Positions 8,203 through 19,144 of a stretch of DNA of 64,000 bases are shown here, in pieces. The position numbers and the translations under genes are program-made. Position 1 is the first letter of the stretch, and each line of letters starts with the position of its first letter. Under the pieces are notes generated by a model. It did no database searches. It had not been told where the DNA came from and saw only the letters and a list, made by a program, of their open reading frames with translations. The DNA is from Cristatella mucedo (taxonomy: Eukaryota; Bryozoa; Phylactolaemata; Cristatellidae): positions 236,001 through 300,000 of the forward strand of contig WPIO01000069.1 in assembly GCA_009760855.2 (NCBI GenBank). Direction: 5' to 3'.

Positions 8203-9760
8203 CATCTGTAGTACTGCGACAGCGGACTACTCCGGCAGAAGGAGCTGAGGCAAGAGCAGTGGACCCACTTTCGGCAGCTGCTACTGAGCCACCTTGGTAG
8301 CGGTGCCGCCCGGTTTTACGGCTATTTAATAAACGTCATCTGCCTGAGCTGTTTTGATCTGAGCGCGACCGCCTGCACAAATTCAACAGTGGCGAAGCGG
8401 ATGGAGTTGAAAAAACACGTGGACTACGACTCGATCTGGTAGCACTGCTCCGCAAGCGTCCACCTGGCAGCCGTATGCAAGCTAAGTCACAATTGCTGAG
8501 AGCATTTTCCGGTGGAAAAATATTTCAGAGGAGACCCACCGAAAAGCAATGGTTCAAAGAATCCTTACCTGTAGTTTCTATTTACTGCTAAAGCTGGAGG
8601 TAGCTAAGGGTAAGTCGGCGGACCTACAGCTACAGGACCTACGGCACTTGTTAGGGGGACTTTTCTCCATCATCAGCCTCTGTGACTAAGAGTTGTTACG
8701 TTTGTGGTGAAAGTTTCTGTGCAGATGGCTTCTGTAAGAACTTTGATGCAAGAGACAAACTTTCTGCAGTGTAACACGTGTTTGCTACTAGTGCCTGTCT
8801 GGACAGTGTGAGAGCGGCAGCAAGTGGCGGCGACGGCGGAGTCACCTACGGTGGTCTGTACCGTAGTAACCGGTGAGGTGGACGTTTGCAAGGCTACAGA
8901 AGAGAAGGCACTGACCCGCGACACAGCTACCTGTGAGGTGGCGCACGAGAAGATGCCAGTGCACGGAACGGCATTCGCGATGGCAGCGGCTCACAAAACT
9001 TCCGTGTGCCCAATGACTACAGACGTCCGTGTGAAGGCAGCGTGGTCAATTTCAGCGATACGGTCAGAGCTGCGACACCTGCAAGCGCTGCTGCGATGGT
9101 TTGAAATTCGACTACGATGCTGGTCGGCGCTGCGATTACGACGCCAGTCTATCCTGTTACGAAGCTCGTTAGTGCTGCCAGAGCTACTAGGCTTGAAAAA
9201 ATGGCCAGCGTTGTGACAAAAGCGACCCAAGGCGATGAAGACTGCCGAAACCCGTGCGGCTGAGGAATGAGGATCGAGCCAAATCCCTTGTTGTTGGAAG
9301 AGGGCAGTGGCTATGCTCCAGTGGTGGCTTAAAGCTAGTGGCCTATGCATTCTGCTTGTCACCAAAGGCCGTGTTTCGGCGGGCCTTATCCGAACGGCTG
9401 TCATAAATCATCTAAACCGGTGACAACAATTTTGTACCTGAAGTTTACAAATTCGTACTTTATTTTAGTTTTCTCAAGCTTGTATGGATGCTGTATCAAG
9501 CTTCTCGCTTGTTTGGCTATACTTTCAGAAGAAAATTGACGCTCAGTCGCCTTGTCGAAGGAAGATAGGATGTTGGGTCTGCTGTACCGCGACAGCAGAC
9601 TATTCGGGCGGAAGCCGCTGAGGTGACAACATCAGACCCACTAGCAGTAGCTGCTACTGAACCAGCGTGGTGGATGTGCTGCCTGGATCCATGGTCGTTT
9701 AGTAAACGCCGTTTAGCCAAGCCGTCTTGATCTTTGCGTGACTTCCCGCACACGTTTCAC
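8203..9760 (+). mobile_element. Decayed short LTR element (about 185-bp LTR pair)
   Basis: 8203-8388 and 9571-9760 are diverged direct repeats (roughly two thirds identical by eye): CTG(C)TGTACCGCGACAGC..GACT, GAGCTGAGG, GACCCACT, GCTGCTACTGA and T(A)AACG in the same order. The left copy ends in ..TTCAACA and is followed by TGGCGAAGCGGATGG, which looks like a TGG-type primer binding site. The internal region has one 130-codon frame (8824-9216) without known domains. Interpreted as an old, probably non-autonomous LTR element; orientation is taken from the binding-site-like sequence. Confidence 0.55.
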
Positions 9761-10636
9761 AAAAGGAAAGTGATGAATAAGACAATTGATAAAATGGATG
9801 TTACTACTCTTTGGGCATTTAAGATATTTAACAGACTTCCCACCCTAAATTAGCACATTAAAAGTAATGAAGGAGTACATTCTCATTGCGATTCGTGTGT
9901 GAATGTCATTCAACGGTACATTAGTCTTAGTAGTTAGGAATTGAGGCATTCATTCAGCGTGCATTGTGATTATCGCTCCTATTAGCGAGCCATTAGTTCA
10001 TTGGCCAGCTATTAAAGAGGCAGCTGATAACCACTATATTTTACCTATCTAAAATAAATGTACGGTACTGAAAAAGTTCCCAAAAATTCTTGAAATTTTA
10101 AGTATTTAGCTTAAAATATCCAATTTTGATCTGTCTAGAGATAATCATGTAACGGGTTTGACCAAAAAATACTGCCACTTTAGTGTAAAAGAAATAAATT
10201 AGATTTAAATATCAGTTTGCAAACATAAAGACACAGATGCCATACAATTTAATTTATTATAATCCTTACCTATCAGCAATGTAATTTTTCAAACATTTAA
10301 ACTATTGTTCGTCCTTTCTTTTACGACATCACCAATGAATATTAGCTTTCGCTTTCGAGGCCATACGTTAAAAATCGAGAAGGATTAGATCTTTAGTGGT
10401 GGGCCGAGATGTTTTGGATAACTTATAGGGTAAAACACTTGCCAGTCAGAATCTATACAAAAACAAAATGATACTTCTGCGAAACGCTGTTTCTGCATGA
10501 ACAGCTCGACACTCAGTCAAAAATATTTGCCATAAACTCCCTTCTTCGCGAGTCCACTCAATTGCTATAGCTATTATGGATGAGCTCTCCCAGTTCAAAA
10601 TCTTAGTTGTATTATCACTCATTCGGTGCGCTAATC
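9761..10636. other. AT-rich stretch without recognised feature
   Basis: No frame with family motifs and no match to the repeat families seen elsewhere. Confidence 0.5.
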
Positions 10637-10865
10637 AATAACAATAACAATAATAGTAATGCACTTGATAAAGCGTCCTCAGAGAACTTAATCTCTTTCT
10701 AGGTGCTTTACATTTGCTGCAAAGGGAAATGCATTTGAATGGTAAGTAAAATCGTGCTTTAAAAACAAACAAAATGAATAATATGGTTAGGGGTGACATG
10801 CACAGGGTCAGTATGTCAATGTGGTTAGTGGCAGCATGCAAAGTATCAGCACGCATAAGCACATA
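10637..10865 (-). mobile_element. LINE family A, 3' fragment
   Basis: Reverse complement of the family-A 3' UTR with a short simple tail at 10637-10660. Cut off at 10865, where another family-A copy in the same orientation begins. Confidence 0.85.
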
Positions 10866-11980
10866 ATAATGCTCTTGATAAAGCGCCCTTGGAGAACTCA
10901 GTCTATTTCTAGGCGCTTTGCATAAGCTAGAAAGAGAGACGCGATTGAATGGTGAGTAATATCATGCTGGACAAACAACACGAATAACATGGTTAGATAG
11001 TGTCATGCACACGGTCAGAATGCAAGTGTGATTAGTGGCAGCACCCACAGTGTCAGCACGCATAATTGCACGAAGGACGAATCACAGGGACCCACTAAAT
11101 ACCGTCCTAAATAGGTGTTTTTAGGTTCTTTTTAATGTGGTCAAGTCAGGGCATGTTGTGACGCCAGTCGGGAGGGAGTTCTAGGCTTCGGGAGTATACA
11201 AACTAAATGCATGGTCTCCAAACGATTTGAGGTGTGTACGAGGTGTTGGTAAACTTTTAGATTCAGACAAGTGGGTGGTACGATGCTTGGCCTGGTGGTG
11301 GAGCAGATCTGAGAGATAGGCAGGAGCCAAAGAACTAAGTAACCTAAAGGTGAGCAAAAAAACCTTGAAGTCATTCCGTTGCTTATCTGTGAGCCAGTGC
11401 AGATCGGCGAGAAGTGGTGTGATGCAGCAACTGCGATGCTCTCGACAGAAGAGCTTAGCTGCAGAGATTTGTGCCAGCCTTAATTGCCTCATTGCAAATT
11501 CCCGTAGGCCGGTGTGCCGGCAGGCCGGCAAGCATTGAGTTACAGAACTCAGGACGGGATGTTACAAATGTATGGACCAACTTAGACGCGGTATCCTCAT
11601 CTAAACAAACCCGAATTTTAGCAATGCTATTTATCTGAAAGTAGGCAGACTTGACTATGAAGCTGATGTGGTCGTCTAAACAGAGGTCAATTTGGAACAT
11701 GACACCTAGATTTTGAGCTGATTCATAGGGAAATGCTGAATGCCAACTTTGAGCGTCAACCTTTCTAATTTATTAATCACACTTGGTTTGCCTATAACTA
11801 ATAAATTAATTTTGTCATCATTTAGATTAAGAAAAATTGCTGCCATCCATGTGCGGATGTCATCAATACATGCAGCAAGTGAGTTGAGAGAATTTGACGT
11901 GCTCGAAGGCTGGGAGGGATCAAAGCAAAGGGTACAACTGAGTGTCATGACGCTGGCGTCTATCGGCATGGAACTGTGAA
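10866..11980 (-). mobile_element. LINE family A, 3' UTR and RT C-terminal half, pseudogenised
   Basis: The minus strand encodes fragments such as [30 protein letters not shown] and PLLADLHWL, distributed over at least three frames (11141-11374, 11181-11531, 11455-11700, 11706-12062), so the RT is frameshifted. Corresponds to the segment downstream of the YADD box of CR1/L2-like RTs. 5'-truncated near 11980. Confidence 0.85.
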
Positions 11981-12118
11981 GACGGCAACCACGTCTCCTC
12001 TGTCCCCTCTTCTCGACCTGAATCGCTGACTCACCAGGGCAGTTAATCGCAGTGTTAACCACATTTCACATTGCTCCAAAAGGTCTTTTGTGATCCACGT
12101 CTTTGTTTTCGGTTAATT

Positions 12119-12212
12119 AAGTTCATGAAATGTCAATGACAAATGTCAAGCGTCTAGAGAGAGGTTGAGTTCTCTGAGGGCGCTTTATCAAGTGCTTTAT
12201 TATAATAACCTG
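12119..12212 (+). mobile_element. LINE family A, 3'-tip fragment
   Basis: Contains CAAGCGTCTAGAG..GTTCTCTGAGGGCGCTTTATC, the family-A terminal hairpin, and an AT-rich tail. Less than 100 bp remain. Confidence 0.75.
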
Positions 12213-12899
12213 CAATAAAAAGTGATCACACTTAAATCAGTAATGTACTACCTCCATGATGTACAAGCCAAGGTAAAACCACATGCACAAGTCTATCTTA
12301 TACCGCCAGGTGCTCGCAGAGTTAAGGAATTTCCAAAGCACAAAGCTACCACTAAGTGCTTACTGCAAAAGTCCGTGCAAATTGGAATAAGATGCAGATA
12401 TTGTTAAATATTGTAATTTCTGATGTATCGCAACCTGTTTACTCTTAGATTAAACGCGGCTACAATTTTTTCAGTTATTTCCATTGAGTGGAAACCCCTT
12501 AAATGGCATGCCTAATCTCTAACATATTTGACTTTTTGACTGTAGTGCAATTAATTAATTCACCAAGGGAAAAACTGTCCGTATTTAATCGACTTTTATT
12601 CGCAAGATACAATGCTTTCTTTTCAAAATAGTTTAGGAACAAATGGAAAATAAAAGTTGATTTAATCACTCAGATACTTCAGTGACGTACTCTATTTAGG
12701 GCAGTTTATAACAGATTAAAACACCCGAAGCTTGTTCCATGTTATTGTGGTCCTGTGACAAGAATAGTTGCTGCCAAACATGCCCTCGGCAAACGTTGGT
12801 GTTTCAATTTGGAAATGACACAGGCCTACTGCTCCTGTGTAGATGTGTTGTGTTCGCCTGTGTTTTCTCGGCCGCGATGTATGCCCCGCCTGCGGCGGC
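12213..12899. other. No recognised feature
   Basis: AT-rich; only short frames without motifs. Confidence 0.5.
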
Positions 12900-13018
12900 T
12901 GATTAATAACAATAATAATAATATTGCACTTGATAAAGCGCCCTCAGAGAACTTAATCTCTTTCTAGGCGCTTTACATTTGCTGCAAAGTGATACGCAAT
13001 AGAATAGTAAGTAAAATC
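12900..13018 (-). mobile_element. LINE family A, 3'-tip fragment
   Basis: Reverse complement of the terminal hairpin and tail (AATAATAATAATATTGCACTTG). Similarity stops at about 13018, where a different sequence starts. Confidence 0.8.
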
Positions 13019-13226
13019 ATGTTGAGCCTTTGGCGAAGGCATGTGGCCCACCACAGAGGCACTCCATTATCTGTGGTGAGTCAGTGAGTCCCCCAGCTCA
13101 TACATATACCCGCTAGGGAATAAAGACGAGAGTCTCGTTCGCTGCTCACGTTCGGCCGCTCGTGTCTTTGTGCCTCCCTGAGACTCCTCTAGCGCTGCTG
13201 CAGCCTGAGAGACAGTACCGTAACAG
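13019..13226 (+). repeat. Possible solo LTR
   Basis: About 208 bp starting TGTTGAG and ending CCGTAACA, GC-richer than its surroundings, with GGAATAAAGACG as a possible polyadenylation signal (about 13119). No clear target duplication and no second copy in the window, so the call is weak. Confidence 0.3.
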
Positions 13227-13447
13227 GTGTCATCTTATTTGAATGTGAAAAATTCTGCATTCATAGCGCCGCAGCTGCAGACGGATGTCATGCTTTCAAT
13301 AAATAAAAATACAGCAATTGAAAATGCTATTGTTTAGGAACATAGGCCAAAATCGCTTCAGTACGGCTTCAGATGTCTCTATACACTGCCAGCAATACAT
13401 AACGGGTTGATTGCATGATCTAGAGAACAAGAAAGAAATGGATATAG

Positions 13448-13460
13448 ATATATATATAAA

Positions 13461-13494
<34 letters not shown>

Positions 13495-13508
13495 AATACA
13501 TATATATA

Positions 13509-13576
<68 letters not shown>
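13448..13576. repeat. Compound (AT)n / (AG)n microsatellite
   Basis: Alternating TA tracts broken by short TC and GTGT stretches and followed by an 18-unit-like AG run (about 13542-13575). The open frames on both strands here are artefacts of the repeat. Confidence 0.95.
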
Positions 13577-13579
<3 letters not shown>

Positions 13580-15282
13580 CAACAAAAACAGACAAGCTTC
13601 TAACCATTGCCTTAAACGGGTTTCAGACTCCTAGCTGTAGCTTATTTCATCTAGCTGTGAACCACTGCGAATATCAGGAACATTGAAAACAACATTACGA
13701 ACAGTTATTTTTCGGTATGGAGCTGATCGCAGGCGTTTAATATTCGAAACGTCTATAAAAAAAACTTATACTACAATTAGGAGTTCGACTAGAAGACGGT
13801 ACGTCACATGTCGCATTTTGGACATCTTTTTATTCTTTTATAGGCAGCATGCAGATCTAAAATTTTTAATTAGACTCTTTTTCTAAGCATTTGCAAAATT
13901 TTAAAATGGTGAGCAAGATGCAGTCTTAGATCTAATGTCAACGGCATACTATAGCTGAGCTCAATCTTATAGAATCTTCCAGATTCTAACAACATCAAGT
14001 ACGTGTTGAAAAACCTTATTTCCATCAAAAACATTTAGATTCGTCAAATTTTGTGAGAACAAGTGCGATGACATCAGGAAATGCAAATAGCTTCTTGCCG
14101 GGAGCAGCAGCCAATATGAAAAACCTGCAAGTGATCACACGTTAACTGGTGTGGGCCGAAATGCATCTAGGCAAAAGAGATGAACGACTCCAAAACAGAT
14201 AGTTAGATTGCCCACGGTTACCTGCCCCGTGATTGCGGAATTCCAAAAAAGCCAGCCTGAACTGGGTGAAACATTCAATCGTATGCAATTTTGATTAGGC
14301 TCCAAAACGATGACTTAAGCACCGTTGACTCGTTTAAGGGAGGTTAACTTATAAAACTTTTTCCATTAAAGACAATTAGGCTGATACAAATAACCGAAGC
14401 TGAGGTGTGCTGCAGTTTGGAAATTCCAGAAAATTAACCAAGCTTTTTATTTTTAACAATTCGTGAATCTTCGCTCCAGCAGCAAACGATCAACTTTAAC
14501 AAAGCTACGCAGAGACGCGGGTAGAACACGATTGGTGAGAGGTACGATCTAATTCTCGCATCAAGAGCTGGATCTCATTTCAAAGCTAATTTGCAATCAA
14601 CACGTGGATATTGTGCAATAAATTAGCAATCCCTTAATTTGAATAGCCAACGAGCTGTGTAATTGAAACGGTTCAGGACGTTAAAGCCTTGGCACGGTGG
14701 TCCTCCCAAGATAAACACAAACTCACCTTTCTTGGGAAGTTTTTTGGAGTGCTGCATCTTCTGACACGCCCTCCAATGGGTTTGGATCAATCGTGATTTC
14801 AACTGAATTTCGGGCAAATATGCACAGCAATTACTGCGTCATAGTCAAACAGGCCTACATCTAACCACCACGATGAGAGAACAAATTGTGATATAGTCAT
14901 CATTGAAAACAGTGGCTGGATGATGGTTTAGCTTGAATGTCTGGGTAACATGTTTGTCGTTTTTAATAACCCCTTGGGCCCGGTAGCACTCGATTGCTGA
15001 AGGCCGAATGGTAGGCCTGCAGGTGATAGGGATGTGCATAGGCCAGGCAGACAGCTTCTCACTATTCACAATTCTGCCGAGATAACTCGGCTTATTACAT
15101 GTCTGATCTAGTTGTTAGGCTAAACTTCCGCAGCAAAACCAGTTCAACGAGGAGGTCGAGGTGCCTTCACGTTGCCGTTTCTGACCTCATAATTCTTAGA
15201 AACCTTAGGATGCTCCAGGTGGAGTGTTAAACAAGCAGCATAAACGCAGCAACAGCTGCCGACAGTATAAAAACTATCATGG
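13577..15282. other. No recognised feature
   Basis: AT-rich, short frames only. No repeat family of the window is recognised in it. Confidence 0.45.
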
Positions 15283-15356
15283 TATGTCAAATGGAAAGCG
15301 CCTAGAGATAGATTGAGTTCTCTGAGGGCGCTTTATCAAGTGCATTATTATTATTA
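15283..15356 (+). mobile_element. LINE family A, 3'-tip fragment
   Basis: AAAGCGCCTAGAGATAG..GTTCTCTGAGGGCGCTTTATC plus (ATT)n tail. Under 80 bp. Confidence 0.8.
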
Positions 15357-16349
15357 CTTCAGAATAGCCCTAGCACACATGCTCGTTGGGTTCCGTTTCT
15401 TCGCCACTGAGAGCAGGTACTTTGCGCTAATAAATGAAAGAGTCGACAGCTGATAGCATTAAGATCGTTCTGAAAGAGCACAATTTCCCTAGTAAACTCG
15501 TAAAAGGACACAGCTGAAACCATTTGGATTATATAGCCATCTTTTTTGGAGCTACGTCCCTGCCTTAATCCCAACATTTAAGTCTACATAACCAGTGCAT
15601 GCATTATCACTTGCAAATTACATATCTCGTCTTCTGCTTCTTCACGAAATTAACTATTATAGTATTGTTCGCTACTTGGCTACGTCAGAGGGAGATTTCT
15701 TCTCCTCGCAGACCACACTGGACGGTTGGCTGCAACAATGGCCTAGTAAAAAGGTCGAGACAAGAACTGCAGCCTAGCTCGCAGTGCGGACTACATCATG
15801 GAACTTCAGGTGGTGGATGGCAACACTGTTCGTTTGCAGCACTTTATTTAGTTTGCTCTGTTTTTGATAACCAATCAGACTGCCTTTTTCACTGTCCCTT
15901 GTTCCAAAGCCTACTGACATAGGTCTGTACAAACGGCGGCCACTGTTGCCTGCCACATTTTTAACTACGTTGTACGAACTTGGCGACTATCAGTGCATTT
16001 GACCTTCGGTCAGCGGCAGGTAACCATTGAGCAGGCAAGTCTATCATTGCCCTGCAAGCACGAAAGTGTTCTTGCACACTCGTTCAAAAAATTACACATA
16101 CAGCTGACTTGCAGAAAAGAGAGATACTGAGGTTTCTTGCCCTAGAGCCGTGCAGTAGCTCCAGTTATGAACACACACTCTCCCGACCTCCTCTGATATG
16201 CAGTAAGTCAAAGCGATGCATTATTCTAATAGTCTTGACTTTTCGGCTTGAACAGGGCTTAAAGCTACTACAGGTTTCTGGTAAAGCATTTCGTCTTCCC
16301 ACCCGCCGAGTGGGGATTTACACGGAACTGCAACTTGTTCTTGATGCGA
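15357..16349. other. No recognised feature
   Basis: Short frames on both strands without motifs. Confidence 0.45.
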
Positions 16350-16545
16350 CAGCCGTATCAGGGTGACGGTGAACGGCCCACTTGGCAAGGCGGTTACTTC
16401 TCACGACTCCGGTACGGAGGTCGGGGGGGGGTTTGAATTCTGCAGTGGGCGGTTCAATATTGCCACTGCAAGCGGTGGTCATAGCCGTCAAGGGTCCTTT
16501 GTTGCAATACAAAAGAGTATGTTAAATTAGCTGGGGACAACTCAC
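16350..16545 (+). mobile_element. tRNA-derived SINE copy
   Basis: Shares with 37547-37746 the A-box region (CCCACTTGGCAAGGCGGTTA), a hairpin before the B box, CTGCAGTGGGC, and the body GCAAGCGGTGGTCATAGCCGT then TTGCAATACAAAAGAG. The B box is damaged (GGTTTGAATTC) next to a run of G. Confidence 0.7.
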
Positions 16546-16674
16546 AAATAAAAGGCTTCCGCTTCCGCTCGAGCTCAACAACATTCGATTAATCGTGAAC
16601 ATCAAGGACTCTTTGGCAAGTTCAATTCGTCTATTCACATCCTAGCGAGGCTATCGGACCTCGCCGAAACTTTG

Positions 16675-17160
16675 ATCTTTCAGAGATACTACCCCATCAG
16701 GCAAAGCATCGTACCACTCGCTTTTCGGAATCCAACAGTCTAGAAATACCTCGTACAAACCTTAAATCCTTTGGAGACCGTGCATTTAGTTCGTATGCTC
16801 CCACAGCCTGGAACTCCCTCCCGACCTGCATCAGAACATCCCCTGACCTGACCACATTTAAAAGAAACTTAAAAACATACCTATTTAGGACAGCATTTAG
16901 TGGGTCCTTGTGGTTCGTCCTCGATGTGCTTATGCGTGCTGACACTGTTCATGCTGCCACTAACCACATTTGCATGCTGACCCAGTGCATGTAACCCCTA
17001 ACCATGTTATTCATTTTGTTTGTTTTTCAAGCATGATTTTACTTACTATTCTATTGCGTTTCACTTTGCAGCAAATGTAAAGCGCCTAGAAAAAGATTAA
17101 GTTCTCTGAGGGCGCTTTATCAAGTGCAATATTATTATTGTTATTATATTGCTGTCATTA
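16675..17160 (+). mobile_element. LINE family A, RT C-terminal end and 3' UTR
   Basis: Encodes the last RT-ORF segment (GDRAF-like, AWNSLPT-like motifs) and the full 3' UTR with the terminal hairpin 17078-17119 and an ATT tail. The coding part is broken by small changes (the GDRAF region reads in a different frame from neighbouring blocks). Confidence 0.88.
17078..17119 (+). other. Terminal 3' hairpin of LINE family A (reference copy)
   Basis: TAAAGCGCC (17078-17086) pairs perfectly with GGCGCTTTA (17111-17119). In sister copies an inner AGAGA/TCTCT helix is also possible. The same structure ends nearly all family-A copies, directly before the ATT-rich tail. Likely the RT recognition element, by analogy with stem-loops of stringent-type LINEs. 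Confidence 0.7.
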
Positions 17161-17194
17161 AGGGAACGGCAGCAAGCATTCTCAAATTTTCAGA

Positions 17195-17665
17195 TTATAA
17201 AACCAACTTACTAGTTATGGGCAAACCAAATGTGACTAAAACCTGAAAAGTGTAGCAGCTGTCACAATTGGCTTTCACAGGGTATCTACCGTTACATCTG
17301 CAAGAAATCTAGGTGTCTGGTTCATAAGAGACATTTCGCCACATGCCCACATGAGCTCGACAGTCAAATCTTCTTACCTTCAGATAGCGTTGCTAAATTT
17401 GGGCTTGATTAGACAGGGATACTACGCAATAATTAATCAATGTATTTTTGACATTCCGTTTTGACTCCAGTAACTCACGGTTTGATCGTCCACACACTCA
17501 CAGTTGGCACAAACTCGCTAGCTAGGCTTGTTTGTCGTGGGCTTTGCAGTTTCCACATTATACCACTTCTCGTTGACCTGCACTGTCTTTCAATCAAGCA
17601 AATCATCAACTTCTTTCTATTGGTTTTAGGTTCCACCATTCTCTGGCTCCAGCCTACCTACTAGA
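17195..17665 (+). mobile_element. LINE family A, old RT fragment
   Basis: Recognisable RT blocks (TNLLVMGKP-like, AARLVCR-like, PLLVDLHCLS) but with many stops and substitutions. Lies directly downstream of a younger copy in the same orientation. Confidence 0.75.
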
Positions 17666-17879
17666 ACTAATAAGGAATCCCACCAGACTAGGCATCGTGG
17701 CACAGAGCGGTCAGACCTCGGAGCAGACACCGGTGCAGAGGATGACCTGAGAATGCCTAAACTTCGGAGGCCAGAAAGCACGCCACGCTGTCCACCGGAG
17801 CGGAGGTTGACGCATCCATGTTCGGCAGCGGTGGATAATCCGGCGGTCAAGGGGGCCGAGACCGCTTGAACATACGACC

Positions 17880-18460
17880 ATGCTTCATTGTTCTCCGACT
17901 GTTGCTGGCCGATGACTTCTCGCCAGATGATGGCCGAACCATCGATTGCGTAGCAGACAAGGAGCTTTCGGAGGAGCTTTCGGGGGAGCTTCCGGTATTT
18001 GTAGTTAACCCTCAGAGCAGTGAGATCATCTCATCCTCAGAGATCCAGGAGCTGAGGGCTCCCACTACAAAAGCACACCGATCCACCTGCTTTTCATCCC
18101 TCCGAAGCTATCAGCCAGCTCAGTGTTTTTTTCAATGGCATATTCGCTGCAGTCGAGTCAAGAGCTTGGGGGATATCTTCAAATGGCACCGCCACATTAA
18201 CAATGAACGCATAGCGGCCGTTATCAACCATGATGTCTGGATAGCAATAAGAAACTGGGTCCAGTTTGTGGTAGGCATCGACTCGTGGTGTGGCGAGCGT
18301 GGTGCAGCAGGTTTCGCAGAAGGGCCCAGACAAGGTGGTTGAGAATAGTGTCATGCCACTTGTTCATGGAAGCCAATGCAAGTCTTAGACACCTTGAACA
18401 GTTCAAGAACTTAGTTAATATCATAATAATCCAATGAACCGTATATCGGATACTATAAGC
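17880..18460 (-). mobile_element. R2-like LINE, REL-endonuclease fragment (different subfamily)
   Basis: Minus strand encodes MNKWHDTILNHLV, YPDIMVDNGRYAFIVNVAVP (about 18249-18190) and FVVGALSSW (about 18071-18045). These are the conserved blocks of the REL-endonuclease domain (HD..I, RPD, VDVTVPF, VVGALGSW). It differs clearly from the other two copies in sequence. The plus-strand frame at 17866-18342 is its shadow. Confidence 0.65.
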
Positions 18461-19144
18461 TGATAAGAAATGATTAACACAGTTTATTTGGAACTCGCTT
18501 AGCTGCAAGAGCCTAAGTCTTTTGTGATGGAACCCGAGCATGACTGATACAAGGCCGAGTCGGACGGGCCATTGTGAGCAGTGGCGACAGAGCGGCTGCT
18601 AGCATACACTCCACCTTGCTAGACAGCAGTCGCCGGACAACCGAACGTTCTCCGGTACTCCACCAAACCCCTTGTAAGGTTGAGGATAGAACGTGATGAC
18701 GTTCGGCTGAGCCCCGAAACGGAAATCAGCCTCACATGCGGCCCGTAACCACTTGTCCCTCTGAGTTGAGCCGACCGACTTTGCACTCTGGCACCGCCAG
18801 GGCACTTTACAGGCGCCGGAGTTGCACTGAGTTGCACGTCGTCGGCACCCATTAGAGGGCTAATGGAGAGCAGTGACGTTTTCGCGACGCTCGGACCCCT
18901 ATGGGACAGGGTCCTTTCGATGCTTGTGCCGAAATCCGCGAAGCTCCTCCCTCATTAGGGGCCTTGACAAAAGTGTGCCACACCTTCGCCGATCCATTGA
19001 GGACGTTGCTTACACTTCTCATGCATCCCCAACAGTCGCAGACAGTTTCAGTGCCACCCCTTCAAGACGAGCTTTGCAATGCATTCCGTTACATTGCCAG
19101 CATGTTACCATGGACGTAAACGACCGGGACTACCGGGTAGTCCT
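18461..19144. other. Unclassified, GC-richer than flanks
   Basis: Frames of 77 codons (minus, 18619-18852) and 98 codons (plus, 18873-19169) without recognised motif. Lies between two R2-like copies and may be element-derived. Confidence 0.35.

Noticed and set aside
13411-13686. Tyr/Ile-rich frames
   Set aside because: Translation of TA and AG microsatellite sequence.
17866-18342. 158-codon plus-strand frame
   Set aside because: Shadow of the minus-strand R2-like endonuclease fragment.
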